Positions 34,881-46,957 of a DNA stretch of 64,000 nt are shown here, piece after piece. This stretch comes from Ampelomyces quisqualis (taxonomy: Eukaryota > Ascomycota > Dothideomycetes > Pleosporales > Phaeosphaeriaceae): contig JAGTXZ010000019.1 in assembly GCA_018398575.1 (NCBI GenBank), forward strand, positions 372,001 through 436,000. The letters run 5' to 3'. The notes under the pieces were generated by a model. It saw nothing but the letters and a program-made list of their open reading frames with translations. It had not been told where the DNA came from and did no database searches. Position 1 is the stretch's first letter. The number at the start of each line of letters is the position of its first letter. The translations under genes and the position numbers were made by a program.

Positions 34881-35075
34881 AGAGAAATAAGATAGGACAT
34901 GTTACTTAAGATTAGATTATGCTAAAATACCTCTATATTTACTCCGTGCGCTAACTAGAGTAGTAAGTAGTAACTTATAAAATACACTTCTATACCTAGC
35001 TAAGGAAAAAAGTAATTATATACTAAAAGAATAAAATTATATTACAAGAGTACAATTTACTTAGCCTAAGAGTTA

Positions 35076-35844
35076 TGTTAAAAATAATAGGTAGTAATTA
35101 AGATAGTGTAAATTTGTTGTGTCTTTTAGTGATAACCAAACTCCTCGATATATACTCTAAGCATTAGATCTAGATTACTAATTTGCAATTTCGGTTACTT
35201 GTTATCTAGTTTCTGATTTCCGGAAACTAGCTATCTGGTTTCCGGAAACTAGTATTCCGGTTTCGGCTTCTAGCTATCTAGTTTAAGAGTCTTTCTTTTG
35301 GTTTTACTAGTAACTTGTAACTAATATCTAGTTTAACTAGTTTTATTAGATAGTTACTAGGTTTTAGACTCTAGCGTTAAGTATCAGCTAGTTTTAGATA
35401 GTTTTAGGTTGGTTTTACCTGTACCGCCTAATTGAGAGCTTTGTAATTCTTAGTCCTCTTATAATTAATTTAGATCTTAGCCGTTACTAGGCCTATTTAG
35501 GATGGTAGGATCAGAATCAAGAGCCTTTAACATTTTTTTTAGAAATAACTAAGCAGGCTAGTATAGCGCCTATTTTGATTACGTAATTACAAGAATAAGC
35601 TAATTTTTTGTAAGCTTTTCTTAAAAATTGTATGTTTAGTTTATTAATAATTGCAAGATTAGTACTAGCGTATATATAATTCTATTTCTAGATTAATATA
35701 AACTTTGTTTATAGTTTTATATTATATTGTTATGCTTTGTTGTAACTAGTAAGGTTATTAGAAATAATTTCTTATTTTGTTAAGTTTTGAACATAACGTT
35801 AACTTACTTATTCTGTAAAAATATAAGATTACTTAATTTTAACA
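35076..35844 (-). repeat. Solo copia LTR (769 bp) with AGTTA duplication
   Basis: It starts TGTTAAAAATAATAGG and ends CTTAATTTTAACA on the plus strand, with perfect inverted ends TGTTAAAA / TTTTAACA. It is flanked by AGTTA on both sides (35071-35075, 35845-35849). Orientation is opposite to the LTR at 46186-46957. No internal copia sequence remains, so this is the product of LTR-LTR recombination. It interrupts the Gypsy-D integrase. The central 35140-35530 part is lightly RIPed, with GTTTCCGGAAAC palindromes intact. Confidence 0.92.
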
Positions 35845-37200
35845 AGTTAGCTATAAGAACTACTAGAGCTAGCTTAAGTAGACTAACTACCTGTAAGAGA
35901 AGCTATAGAAGTAAGCTATAGTAAATAACAAGAGATATTAGATAGCTTTAGAGGCTACAGCTTTAAGTTAGAGAAAGTTTCTACTATCTTTAGAACTTAA
36001 AGTCTTACTAGCAGAATACTTTAGTAATAAACTTTACTACTTACTTTATAAAAAACAAAAATAAGTTCTTGATTACGTAGTACTATATACGCGTATTATA
36101 GTAGGTACTAATAATTCTTCTCTAGTAAGATATCTAGAGCGTAAAAAAACCTACGTAATCCTAGTGTATAATTACTTCTAGCCTAGTATATTTTTAAATA
36201 TCTTTAAATATTTAGAATTACGCTACTTATAGTAAGTTAAAACTATAGTAGAAGATAAAATAAGAACTACAATAACCTCTTTCTCTTTTCTTCTAAATGT
36301 AGAAAGAACTATTAAAAGACTTTATTATTAGAATCCTACTAAGTAACAGAAAGCGTTACCTAATAGTAATAACTAACTAACTTAGTAAAGACCTAGTCTT
36401 AATACTCTTAATAGACCTTAAAGTAAGTACTATTACTAAGGCCTTTATTAAGCGCGTTGTTACCTACTACTTACTCTTAGACGCTATAGTATTAGATAGA
36501 AGTTTCTAGTTTATAAGTAAATTCTAGACTATAATATATAGTATACTTTGCGTTTAGTAAAGAGTTTCTACTAGGTATTATTTCTAAACTAATAGTGCTA
36601 TAGAACAAATAAATAGTATAATAGAATTGTATCTAAGGGCTTTTATATACTAGAACTAAACTAACTAGGTAAAACTATACCTAGCTACCTAAATTACTAT
36701 TATAAGAAGAAATACTGTCTCTACTAGAGTTAGTCTTTTCTTTCTTTAATATAGCTATAACACTACTTCTATATAACTAGTCGCAGAATACAAAGTAAAA
36801 GAATTATACTAGACTAGTACTATCTAGAAAGAATTTGCAAAAGCTATAGTAAATAAGTCTAAGAGTACTATAGATTATATCTAGTTTTGTATAGCTAAGG
36901 CCGAAAAAGAATAGAAACAATAGGCTAACTAAAACTAGTAAAAGTCTTCTAGACTCTATATAAGTAATAAAGTTTAGTTATAATATAAATAGTTTATCTC
37001 TAATAAACGCCTTTTAAAGAAACTTAACTAGAAGAATAGAAAGTATATAGTTACTAAGGTAATTTCCCTACATATAGTAGAACTAAATACTCTTCTAAGA
37101 ATATACCTAAAATTCTATATTAATAGGTTCTAACTATATTTTAGAAATCTCTTACTCTACTAAGAGTTAAATAACTAGTAACTAGATACTATTATTAATA
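35845..37200 (+). pseudogene. pol: Gypsy-D pol part 2: integrase and chromodomain
   Basis: Forward continuation of pol after the Tc1 element and solo LTR. Around 36000-36110 a YLLYKKQK / VLDYVVLYTRIIVGT-like stretch matches the start of gypsy integrase. The catalytic core follows (about 36380-36530), with a degenerate VSDRG region (VLDRSF). Comparison with Gypsy-A puts a chromodomain-like end at about 37060-37200. Confidence 0.7.
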
Positions 37201-37249
37201 ACTCTAAGAAGGTAAGTAATATAAATAAAGTTAATAGCGTTATAGTAGG

Positions 37250-39364
37250 AAAGCGCACTAGGTATAAAAGAAGATTCTAGGTATAATATTTAGTTATATA
37301 AAACAGACATAAAGAACCTATATAGAAATACTAAACTAGCTCTTTAGATATAGTAATAATATTATGCAACAAAGAAAGAGTAATAACTAAGAACTACTTA
37401 CTAATACTACCTAGATAGAAATTATGCGCAGTAATAGTGCGTAACTAACTATAGAAATAGTAGAAAATTTAGAAACTAGTACAGCTAATAGCAGAAGGTA
37501 TTAAGAAATACTAATATAGATAAGCTATTCTACTTATACAAATAAACCTAGAGATAGAAGCTCTTAGAAATTTTCTAAATACTATAAGAAAAAACTTTTA
37601 TAGCTACTTTGCAAGTTAAAGCGCTAGATATAAATATTCGACTTTTACTAGCTAGATAAGCTATAGTAGTAGAACTAGAACTTCTAACTAGAAGCTATAA
37701 GATAAAACAAACGCTATTATCTAACCTTAGCTTCCTATAGAAGTTAAGACTAAATTAAGTAGAATTTTTAGGTTAATAAAAAACTAACTAGAGAGTATAA
37801 AGAAACTTAAATAGTTAATAGTATAAGCCTTTAACTACTCTAATATCTTCTTTTTCTATTAATAAGCGTCTACTATAAGACTATAACAAGCTTATATAAA
37901 ACTTTTAAAAATAATAATACTTTAGGCTAATAAACAAGAAAGACTACTTTAAATATAAGTACCTACTAAGAATATAAGAAAGGGTTAAAGAACTAGAAGT
38001 ACTAACTTAGTAGATAGAAAGGTAATAACTAAAATAGACTATCTATATAATATAGCAAAATAAAGAAATTATTATAATAAGCTACTTGAATAAGAAAGCA
38101 TATAAGAATAGAAGTTTATCTACTACTACTATAGAAACAGAAATACTATAGCTTTAACTAACTAAGATAAAAGAAATAATACTAATTAGAAAGATACCTT
38201 ACTAGATAAAGGCGCAGCTAGAGTAGTATACTAGTAACTATAGTCTTAGCCTTCTTTATAGATACAATAGTTAATAAACAAACTAGGCTCTTAGCTAATA
38301 AGTTAACTAGCTTAAGTCTTCTTTTTAAGCACTTAATAGTATTTATATAGATAGTAACCTTATAGACCTCTTAGAAAATCTACTAAACTATACTAATATA
38401 GACGCTAACGCCTAAAACTTAGTAAATATATTTCTTATTTTAAATATATTAGTAAAATAGGAAATAGCATACTTAGAAAAATTAGTAGAAGTAGTAGTGT
38501 ACCTATAGAACTAACTTATAGGTTTATAGCTATAGGTAATTTCTCTAGCTATATCTTATAAGATACTAATAATTGTATCTTACTTGCCTAGAAGCTACTA
38601 GAAGGTAGTATAGATATTAATAAGAACTTTAACTTTACTAATTCTACGTACAAAGCTCTAGTAGCTAGACTTATTAGACCTTTATACCTTTATAAAAGCG
38701 TTCTTAAACTTCTTAAGAAAGCTAGTATATAGAGTAGCTAATACATCCTAGGTTAACAGCTACTTTTTATTAGAATTAGCCTATAAGATATCTTAAAGTA
38801 AGATAACTATAATCTTAAGGTTATCTAGAACCTAGATGTAGATATAATTAGTATCTAAGTAGTAGAAAATACTAAGTTTACTTATAGAATAACAAGTAGT
38901 ATATAAGACCTTATATAAGTTATAAGTTATCTTAGCTTAAGTAATTATATACTTACTATCTTTATTCTTAAGCTAAGTAATATTATAGGCTAGATAGTAT
39001 AGAAGATAAAGATTACTATTTATTATAATATTAGGCGTATCCTATTACTTATTAGTAAAGCTCTTAGATATTAATAGATATAAGTTAGGCCTATACTTAC
39101 TATAAAAGGTAGCTTAATAGCTTTATACTTGCGCAGAAACTCTTAAGAAGAAGTAGAGAGTAGTATTAAGAATAACGCAGATAACAAGAATAATATAGTA
39201 GAAGCTAATAATAAGTATACTAGATTATAGTATATAATATAAGTAACTATATAATATACTATAAGAGTTAAGTTATAATTGTAGAATAATAACTCTAGTA
39301 TAAAGTAAGTTTATTTTAATGTTGCTACATAAACTATAATACTAGTTATAGAGTAAGAGAATAT
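37250..39364 (+). pseudogene. Extra region downstream of Gypsy-D pol
   Basis: About 2.1 kb between chromodomain and 3' LTR, related to 11640-13600 of Gypsy-A. The best match is near the end: 38795-38821 is identical to 13111-13137 over 27 bases, and neighbouring blocks (CTAGTAGCTAGACTTATTA, TCTTAAGCTAAGTAATA) recur in the same order. Frames are broken by TAG/TAA but keep protein-like stretches. I do not recognise the protein. Confidence 0.5.
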
Positions 39365-40485
39365 TATAATAGGCTACTATTAAGAAATTCTCTTAGTTAT
39401 AGAAACTACCTTAGGTCTGTACTAGAAACCTAAGAAGCGTTCTAGAAGTAGAACGCCTAGAGACTTTGTTAGGAAAATTTAAGATTAATCTAATCGGCCT
39501 AATTACTGCAACCTGCAGCAGCCTAATAGTAATACTATCTACTAGATAATTTGCTAAAGTTACCCTACTTACTTCTAGTCGCTAGCGACCTAACAGTAAC
39601 CTAATAGCAAGTTAGCTATGTTACCTGTGTTGCTAGTGTTACTAGTGTAGCTAATGTTGCTAATTTTACTTACGTAACTGTATTGCTGTATTTTTATAAT
39701 TACGTAAGTAACCTAAAAATACAAAATAAAGAGCAGACTTCCGTCTTTAAAACGCACTATTTAGAATTTTTATAGCTGCTCTAGTTATTAAGATAAAGCG
39801 CGTTAAAGTTATAAACTTTTTTTAAAAAAACTTTAAGTATATTTAACACAATAGATCTACGCACCTACAATATAATATATTATAATAAAATGTTTTAAAG
39901 TAAAATCTGCACTTTAGTTACTATTTCTTTAATAAAAAATATAATATATTATCTAGTTAAAGTGCTAGAGCTTTAGCAAAAAAAACCTTAGTAAAGAACT
40001 TTAAAACTCTACAAACTTTACTGCCTTGCATCTTAACAACAAGAGTAGCTATAAAAATTCTAAATAGTACATTTTAAAGAGGGAATTAAGCTCTATATTT
40101 TAGGTTTTTAGAATAATTACGTAATTGCGTAGGTAGAGCAGGTGGGTCTAGTAAATCAGATAGATTACTTTAGGCATTTTTGTCTAATTAGGCAGCTAGA
40201 ACAAATAGGAGACTCTAGAGACAGTTAAGTATAGTTAAAAACTGTCTAGTTAACTGTTCTAACAGTGTTGCTAATATTGCAGATGTTGCTAACGTTATAT
40301 TTTCCTAACGTTCTAGAGCCAGAACGTCTAAAGACTTCTAGAACTAAAAGTTCTAAATATTCTAGAACTAGGACTAGTAGAAGATTTCTAGGTAGCTACA
40401 AAAGATTTCTAGAATAGTTTTCAGATAGGCTGTTAGATTTATAACTCTATATCCTAGTATATACTCTAAGAGTCTACCTCTTAAA
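39365..40485 (+). repeat. Gypsy-D 3' LTR split by foldback copy 2
   Basis: An LTR starting TATAATAGGCTACTA and ending near CCTCTTAAA, equal to the 5' LTR once the foldback insertion at 39467-40310 is removed. The break falls within one of the CTAGAG / AAAGACTT repeat units. The end border is uncertain by a few bases. Confidence 0.8.
39467..40310 (+). mobile_element. Foldback TIR element, copy 2 (844 bp)
   Basis: Begins TGTTAGGAAAATTTAAG (first C lost to RIP) and ends TTTTCCTAACG. It is flanked by TT on both sides (39465-39466, 40311-40312), and removing it restores the GACTT-CTAGAG order seen in the Gypsy-D 5' LTR. It is the same length as copy 1 and shares its CTAGTTAACTG subfamily variant. 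RIP is heavier than in copy 4. Confidence 0.9.
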
Positions 40486-40689
40486 TTTATATAGAGTAGA
40501 ATAGGTAATCTAGGTATTTTACTTATAATAACCTAAACTATAGTTTAACTTAGCTTTTATAGTTATAAGACTAATATTATAAGACTGTAGTATCAATTTC
40601 TTTTACGCACCTTATATTACTAAGGTACTATCTAGATTTAAGATTAGTCTTATACTTCTTAGAAATCTTTAAGTACTTTCTATATAAAC

Positions 40690-41447
40690 TGTTAAAAATA
40701 ATAGGTTATAGTAGAAATAGTGTAAATTGTTATTTCTTTAGTGCTAACTAAACTCCTTAACATATACTCTAAGTATTAGATCTAGATTACTAATTCTAGA
40801 CTCCTTTGCAATTCCGGTTACTTGTTATCTAGTTTCTAATTTCTAGAAACTAGTATTCTAGTTTTAGCTTCTAGTTATCTAGTTTTAGAGTCTAGCTTTT
40901 GGTTTTACTAGTAACTTGTAACTAATATCTACTTTTACTACTTTTACTAGATAGAAACTAGGTTTTAGACTCTAGCGTTAAGTTGTAGCTAGTTTTAGAT
41001 AGTTTTATATTAGTGTTGCCTGTACTAGCCAATTAAGAGCTTTATAATTTTAGTCCTCTTATAAGTACTTTAGATCTTAGCTGTTACTAGGCCTATTTAG
41101 GATCTTAGGATTAGAATCAAGAGCCTTTAATATCTTTTTTTTTAGAAATAACTAAGTAGGCTAGTCTAGCGCCTATATTCGTTACGTTATTACAAGAATA
41201 AGCTAATTTTTTATAAGCTTTTCTTAAAAATCTTATATTTGGTTTATTTATAATTACTAGATTAGTGCTAGCGTAAATATTGTCCTATTTCTAGACTAAT
41301 ATAAACTTTATTTATAGTTTTATTTTATACTATTTTATTTTATTGTAACTAGTATAGTTATTTAAAATTATCTCTTCTTTTTTTAAGTTTTAAACTAAAC
41401 GTTAACTTACTTATTCTATAAAAATGTAAGCTTACTTAATTTTAAAA
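40690..41447 (-). repeat. Copia LTR, reverse (3' LTR of Copia-4)
   Basis: A 758-bp copy of the copia LTR, starting TGTTAAAAATAATAGG and ending TTTTAAAA on the plus strand. It directly adjoins the 3' end of reverse Copia-4, so in element terms it is its 3' LTR. It is more RIP-mutated than the solo LTR at 35076. The 200 bases on its left (40486-40689) show nothing recognisable. Confidence 0.85.
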
Positions 41448-44400
41448 AAGGTTCTTAAGGTTTTGTTTTTATATAAAGTATTCAAGCTATTTTTTAGTTA
41501 TTAAATATTGTGTTAAAGCTAGAGTTATTAAAAGCTTTAGTTAGAATATCTACTAGTTATCCTTTAGTAGAAATATAGCTTAGATCTATATTTTCTTTAA
41601 ATATTTTCTCTTTAACAAAATAACATTATATATCTATATATTTTGTTTTCGCGTAGTAATCTAGATTTCTTCCTAATACTATAGCTAGTTAGCTATTACT
41701 AAACAGATAGAATTTCTTATTTTTTTTTTAAAGAAGTATATCTATATTTAGTTGTTTATATATTTCTATTAATTAGTGTTATTCTTTTATAGCTTCTTTT
41801 AGAGCTTTATATTATGCTTTGTAGCTACTTAACAGAGTAGTTTTTTATAGTTTACTTAACTAGCTTAAAGGTGTGTTATAAAGGGTAAATAAATAACTAG
41901 TTATACTTTTTCTTATTATAAAGTTACTTCTCTAATCTGTATCTATATACTCTAGTAATATAGGTATAGATTGCAAAGAGGTAAAGTAGAAGTCTTTAAA
42001 ACTATTATTCTTATTATTTAGATATTTAAATATTCTATTTATAGCTGTAAAGTACTAGATATTAGGATTTTACATAAATATAGTGTATATATATACTACG
42101 TAAGCTAGATAAAGTCTAGTATATACAGCTAGGTTATATAAAGCTCTTTATATATTCTTAAAATATTTTTATTATCTATAACCTGCCTATTCTAGGTTTT
42201 TATTTAGTTTTATACTAGGATTAAGTAGGGTACAAATAGGATTCAAATTATTTTTATTATATTTAGTAAGTAGATTATTAGTATCTGTAGCTTGTTTTAG
42301 CTAAGAAGATCTAGTTAATCTATCTCTTATTATTTCTATTTCTAGAAAGTAGCTTGTGTTTCCTAGACTACTTACCTATAGTTCTTTTAGAGATATCTTA
42401 TTAAAATTTGTTTATCTCTACTAGGTTTAGTTCTAGTACTAATATTTTGTCTATATAGACTATAAGTGTTATATTTTTATTATTTTTTAAATACTTCTTG
42501 TTAATTAAATATAGGAATAAAGTCTAAGCCTTTAAGTATTTATTTAAGGTTATTATAATTGGCTCTTAGGGCTTGTTTTAACCTATAGAGTAATTCTAGC
42601 AATTTACAAAGTTTTACTTTATTTGTATTAAACCTATAGGTTATTATTTATATCTTTCTTCTTCTATAGGTATATATAGAAAAGCGTTTTTCTATCTAGT
42701 TAAATTATTTCTAGATCTAGAAATACTACTTAAAAGAGTAGAAATCTAATAATTTAATTCTAGTTGTATTTGCAAACGTATCTAGATAATCTAGTCTATA
42801 GATTTAGCTATAGTATTTAGCAACCTATCTTGCTTTATATTTTATAATTTTATTATTTTTATCTATTCTAACCTTATCGACCTAGCGTTCTTTAAGCGCT
42901 ACGCTATTTTTAGGTAATTCTACTAGAATCTAAGTATTTTAATCTTCTAGTTGTTTAATTTCTATATTTATTGCTTTTAGCTATTCTTTATTATCTTTTG
43001 CTGTTATAGCTTCTTACTAAGTATTTAGCTTGTTATTTTCTATTATATAAATATTAAACGCTAGTTTATCTTTAGATAGATTACTATCTAGAGTTCTTTC
43101 TCTAGTACTATAACTTTCTATAGATTAGTGTATTATTCTTTTATTCGTATCAATTTCTTAAGCTAATTTGTCTAGACTATTATCTCTAATAGTACTAGAT
43201 CTATTTTCTTCTATATTTAAGTTATTATTCTAAGAATCTTACGTAATAGGTAATTCTATAGTAATTTAACTATTATTATTTACTTTGTTTTCTAAATAAG
43301 AGTAAAATTCTTTTTCTAGTATTCTACAATCTCTTAATTATATAACTTTTGTTGTTTTTAGATTTAATATATAACTATTGCATTAATTATAGTCTACTAT
43401 TATCTCTTCTATAGCTTAAGGTTCTAGTTTTGTTAATACTACTCTTTTATCTTTGTAGAAAGCTCTAGGCCTCTAAATTTTTAGGTTGGTTATATTTGGT
43501 TTTTTATTATATAGTGTTTTAAACAGGCTTTTTTTCTAGATAAAAGTGCAAAGATATATTATATATATATACAACAGCTTATATTACTACTAACTAATAT
43601 ATTTAAAGTATATTAGAGCTAAATAAGAGTACTCTTATAGTTTCTATTATAGTTCTATTAATTCTTTCTAGTAGACTATTTTCTTCTAGTACGTTAGGAA
43701 AATTTAACGTTGTTAGAGTTAGCAACATCTGCAACACTATTAGAATAGTTAACTAGATAGTTCTTAACTGTACTTAACTGTCTCTTAAGTCTTCTATTTG
43801 TTCTAGCTGCCTAATTAGACAAAAATGCCTAAAGTAATCTACCTAATCTACTAGACCTACCTGCCCTACCCGCGTAATTACGTAATTATTCTTAAGATCT
43901 AAAATATAGAGCTGAATTTCCTCTTGAAAATGTTCTATTTAGAATTTTTATAGCTACTCTTGTTGTTAAGATGCAAGGCAGTAAAGTTTATAGAGTTTTA
44001 AAGTTCTTTACTAAGGCTTATTTTTGCTAAAGCTCTAGCACTTTAACTAGATAATATGTTATATTTTTTATTAAAGAAATAGTAACTTAAGTGCAGATTT
44101 TACTATAGAACATTTTATTATATTATATTATAATACAGGCGCGCAGATCTGTTGTGTGTTAAACGTATTTTATAGTTTTTTTTTAAAAAGTTTCTAACTT
44201 TAACGCGCTATATCTTAATAACTTAAGCAGCTACAAAAATTCTAAATAGTGCATTTTAAAGAGAGAATTCTGCTCTATATTTTGTATTTTCAGGTTACTT
44301 ACGTAATTATAAAAATATAGCAATATAGTTACGTAAGTAAAATTGGCAACATTAGTAACTCTATTAGATCTAGCAACTCTAGCAGCTCTATTAGGTTGCT

Positions 44401-45250
44401 GTTAGGTTGCTAGCGACTAGAAGTAAGTAGGGCAACTTTAGCAAATTGTCTAGTAGACAGTATTACTGTTAGGCTGCCGCGGGTTGCAGCAATTAGGCTA
44501 ACTAGATTAATCTTAAATTTTCCTAACGTATATAAGGACTACATAATTAGTGTATAATACTAGATTATTTGATTTAACTCTTAGAATTAATTACTAATAA
44601 ATTTAGCTCTTTTATCTATTTCTATAGCTTTTATATTCTCCTTAGATTACTTTTCTACTTTAGCTTTATATTACTTAAAAATAGAGTAAGCTTCTAATTT
44701 AATTTTAAACAGTTTAAAGCTTAGTTATCTAGTAGCTAAATCTAGAAAGAATATTATATATATAAAGTTATATCTAGAAAGAAAAGAAATAGGTCTATAG
44801 ATGTCTATTATAACTTTCTCTAGGTAGTTTTTTTATTTCTCTACTATTTCTCTGCTTGAATTATATAAAAGCTTTGCGTTAATATAAGCTTTATAGTCTA
44901 GTTAAAAATTACTTAAAATTTTTATATTTAGTAGTTGCTCTATTATATTAAGATTCTTATACCTAAATCTTTTATTAAATAGTCTTATCTTTTCTAGATT
45001 AAAGTTTATATTATACGTAATATAGCTATTTTTTATAGTCTCTGTATTAATAATTTAGGTTATAATTGTTTTACTTAGATCTAGAATATAATTTCTTTCT
45101 ATATAGTTTACTTGTAATTTTACATTACTATTTTTCGTACTTATAGCTTTATCTTATTAGACTTAATTTAGAAATTCTTTTCTTTTAGTTTTTTAACTAA
45201 GATAGGAATAACTTAAAAAATAGGCATAAATAAGTAATTTGTAAGGATAA
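41448..45250 (-). mobile_element. Copia-4: reverse copia, RNase H to integrase, 5' truncated
   Basis: Reverse-strand copia. Near 41520-41580 the minus strand reads GQLADILTKAFNNSSF-like, the C-terminal RNase H motif of copia (QLADILTKxL). The RT region extends to about 42900, with an IVYIDKILVL stretch near 42460 in place of VYVDDILV. Integrase follows at 43440-45245, matching Copia-1, and is interrupted by foldback copy 3. At about 45250 it is cut and joined head-on to a forward copia piece. gag and 5' LTR are missing. Confidence 0.85.
43692..44528 (-). mobile_element. Foldback TIR element, copy 3 (837 bp), reverse
   Basis: Plus-strand ends CGTTAGGAAAATTTAACG and TTTTCCTAACG with TA on both sides (43690-43691, 44529-44530). 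It is inverted relative to copies 1, 2 and 4. It sits in the Copia-4 integrase, and removal restores the match to Copia-1 near 15065. RIP is intermediate: the CACGTG of copy 4 is TACGTA here. Confidence 0.9.
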
Positions 45251-46185
45251 ATCTTGTATAAGTAATCTAGAAGAAGCTAGCTACTTTCTAGAAATAGAAA
45301 TAATAAGAGATAGATTAACTAAATCTTATTAGTTAAAACAAGCTAGATATGCTAGTAACCTACTTATAAAATATAATAAAAATAATCTAAATTCTATCTA
45401 TACACTAGCTAATCCTAGTGTAAAACAAGATAAAAATCTAGAATAGGTAAGAAAAAGCAAAATAAAGCTATTTAAATAATATAAAGAAAGCTTAATATAT
45501 AAAGCTATATATACTAGACCTAATCTACCTTATATAGTATATATATACGCTAGACATAAATAAAATTCTAATAAATAATACTTTATAGCTATAAAAAAAA
45601 TTTATATTTAAATAATAATAATAATAATAATCCTAAATACCTTTACTTAAAATCTTTACAATCTAAACTATTATTACTAGAATATATAGATATAGATTAC
45701 AATAGTAACCTAATAACTAGAAAAGGTATAATAAGCTATTTATTTACTTCTAATAATATACCTATAAGCTAGTTAAGTAAATTACAAAAAACTACTACTT
45801 TAAGTTGCTTAAAAGTAGAGTATATAGCTCTAAAAGAAGCTAAAAAAGAAAAACTCTATATAATTAAAGTTAATAAATAACTAAATATATACTTTTCTTA
45901 AAGAAAAAGAAACTAAGATATTCTATATATTTAGTAATCGCTAACTAGCTTTAGTACTAGCGAAAAATCTAGAGCACTACGCGAAAACAAAACATATAGA
46001 TATATAATATTATTTTGTTAGAAGAAAAACACTATAAGAAAAAATAGATCTAAGTAATATTTCTACTTAAGATTAGTTAGCAGATATATTAACTAAGTCT
46101 CTTAATAACTTTAGCTTTAGTATAATTTTAATAACCTTAGAATAAATTAAGATATCTCTTATAAAAACATAAGCCTAAGGAGGTA
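45251..46185 (+). mobile_element. Copia-5: forward copia 3' part (RT end and RNase H)
   Basis: Forward copia sequence starting inside RT (LEEASYFLEIEIIRDR at about 45260) and continuing through RNase H (YTLANPSVKQD near 45410; DLSNISTQD-QLADILTKSLNNFSF near 46045-46120). A purine-rich tract, AAGCCTAAGGAGG, at 46171-46183 is the polypurine tract, and the 3' LTR starts at 46186. Same family as Copia-4, opposite orientation, 5' truncated at the shared junction. Confidence 0.87.
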
Positions 46186-46957
46186 TATTTAAATTAAGTA
46201 ATCTTATGTTTTTATAGAATAAGTAAGTTAACGTTAAGTTAAAAACTTAACAAGATAATAAATAATCTCTAGTAACTGTACTAGCTGTAATAAGGTATAA
46301 TAATAAAATATAAATCTATAAACAAAGTTAATTTTAGTCTAGAAATAGAACTAGATATACGCTAGTACAAATACTATAATTATAAATAAATTACACACTT
46401 GTTTTTTTTGGAAAAGCTTGTAAAAACTTAGCTTTTTTCTTTAAATTACGTAATTGATTCAGGCAGTAGACTAGGATACTTAGTAAAATCTAAAAATCGA
46501 TATTAAAGGCTCTTAATTCTTATCCTAACATCCTAAATAGGCCTAGTAACAGCTAAGATATAAATTAGTTATTAATAAACTGAAATTACAAAGCTCCTAG
46601 TTAGCTAGTATAAGTAAAACTAATATAAAACTAGCTGCAATATAAAAGCTAGAATCTAAAACCTAGTAACAAAAAACTAAAACTAGTAAAACTAGTTATT
46701 AGTATTAAGTTACTAGTAAAACTAGAAACTAAGATCTAAAACTAGGTAGCTAATAACTAAGACTCTAGAACTAGCTAAGTTAGTAGCTAACATCTTAAAA
46801 CTAGATATCTAGTATTTAAAACCTTAGGTAACTAGTGTCTAAAATTAAGTATAAGTAATCTAGATCTAGTTTCTTAGGTATATATAAAGAAGGTTAGTTA
46901 GTATAAGATAAGAAAATAACTCCTATACTATGTCTTTTATATCTATTATTTTTAATA
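46186..46957 (+). repeat. Copia LTR, forward (3' LTR of Copia-5)
   Basis: A 772-bp LTR from TATTTAAATTAAG (TGTTAAAATTAAG in the solo copy) to TTTTTAATA. It directly follows the polypurine tract, which fixes the LTR orientation for the whole family. RIP is heavy. Confidence 0.88.

Larger units (their letters stand above)
33220..34992 (-). mobile_element. Tc1/mariner-like DNA transposon, 1.77 kb
   Basis: Terminal inverted repeats of about 65 bp (33220-33285 and about 34928-34992) begin TAGAAGTGTATTTT before RIP and are flanked by TA on each side (33218-33219, 34993-34994). The transposase frame is on the minus strand. A 24-bp minisatellite lies between the left TIR and the end of the transposase. 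It inserted into Gypsy-D between RNase H and integrase. The length is normal for fungal Tc1/mariner elements. Confidence 0.92.
29785..40485 (+). mobile_element. Gypsy-D: Ty3/gypsy element with three nested insertions
   Basis: A forward gypsy element related to Gypsy-A, carrying a Tc1/mariner element (33220-34992), a solo copia LTR (35076-35844) and foldback copy 2 (39467-40310, in the 3' LTR). Without these it would be close to Gypsy-A in length. Gag, RT, RNase H, integrase, chromodomain and the extra 3' region all align with Gypsy-A in order. A deletion of about 165 bp relative to Gypsy-A lies between RT and RNase H, near 32715. Target duplication is unclear. Confidence 0.88.

Noticed and set aside
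33220..34992. The Tc1 element as the autonomous parent of the foldback element
   Set aside because: Its TIR (TAGAAGTGTATTTT) is unrelated to CGTTAGGAAAATT, and the foldback element also duplicates AA and TT, not just TA.
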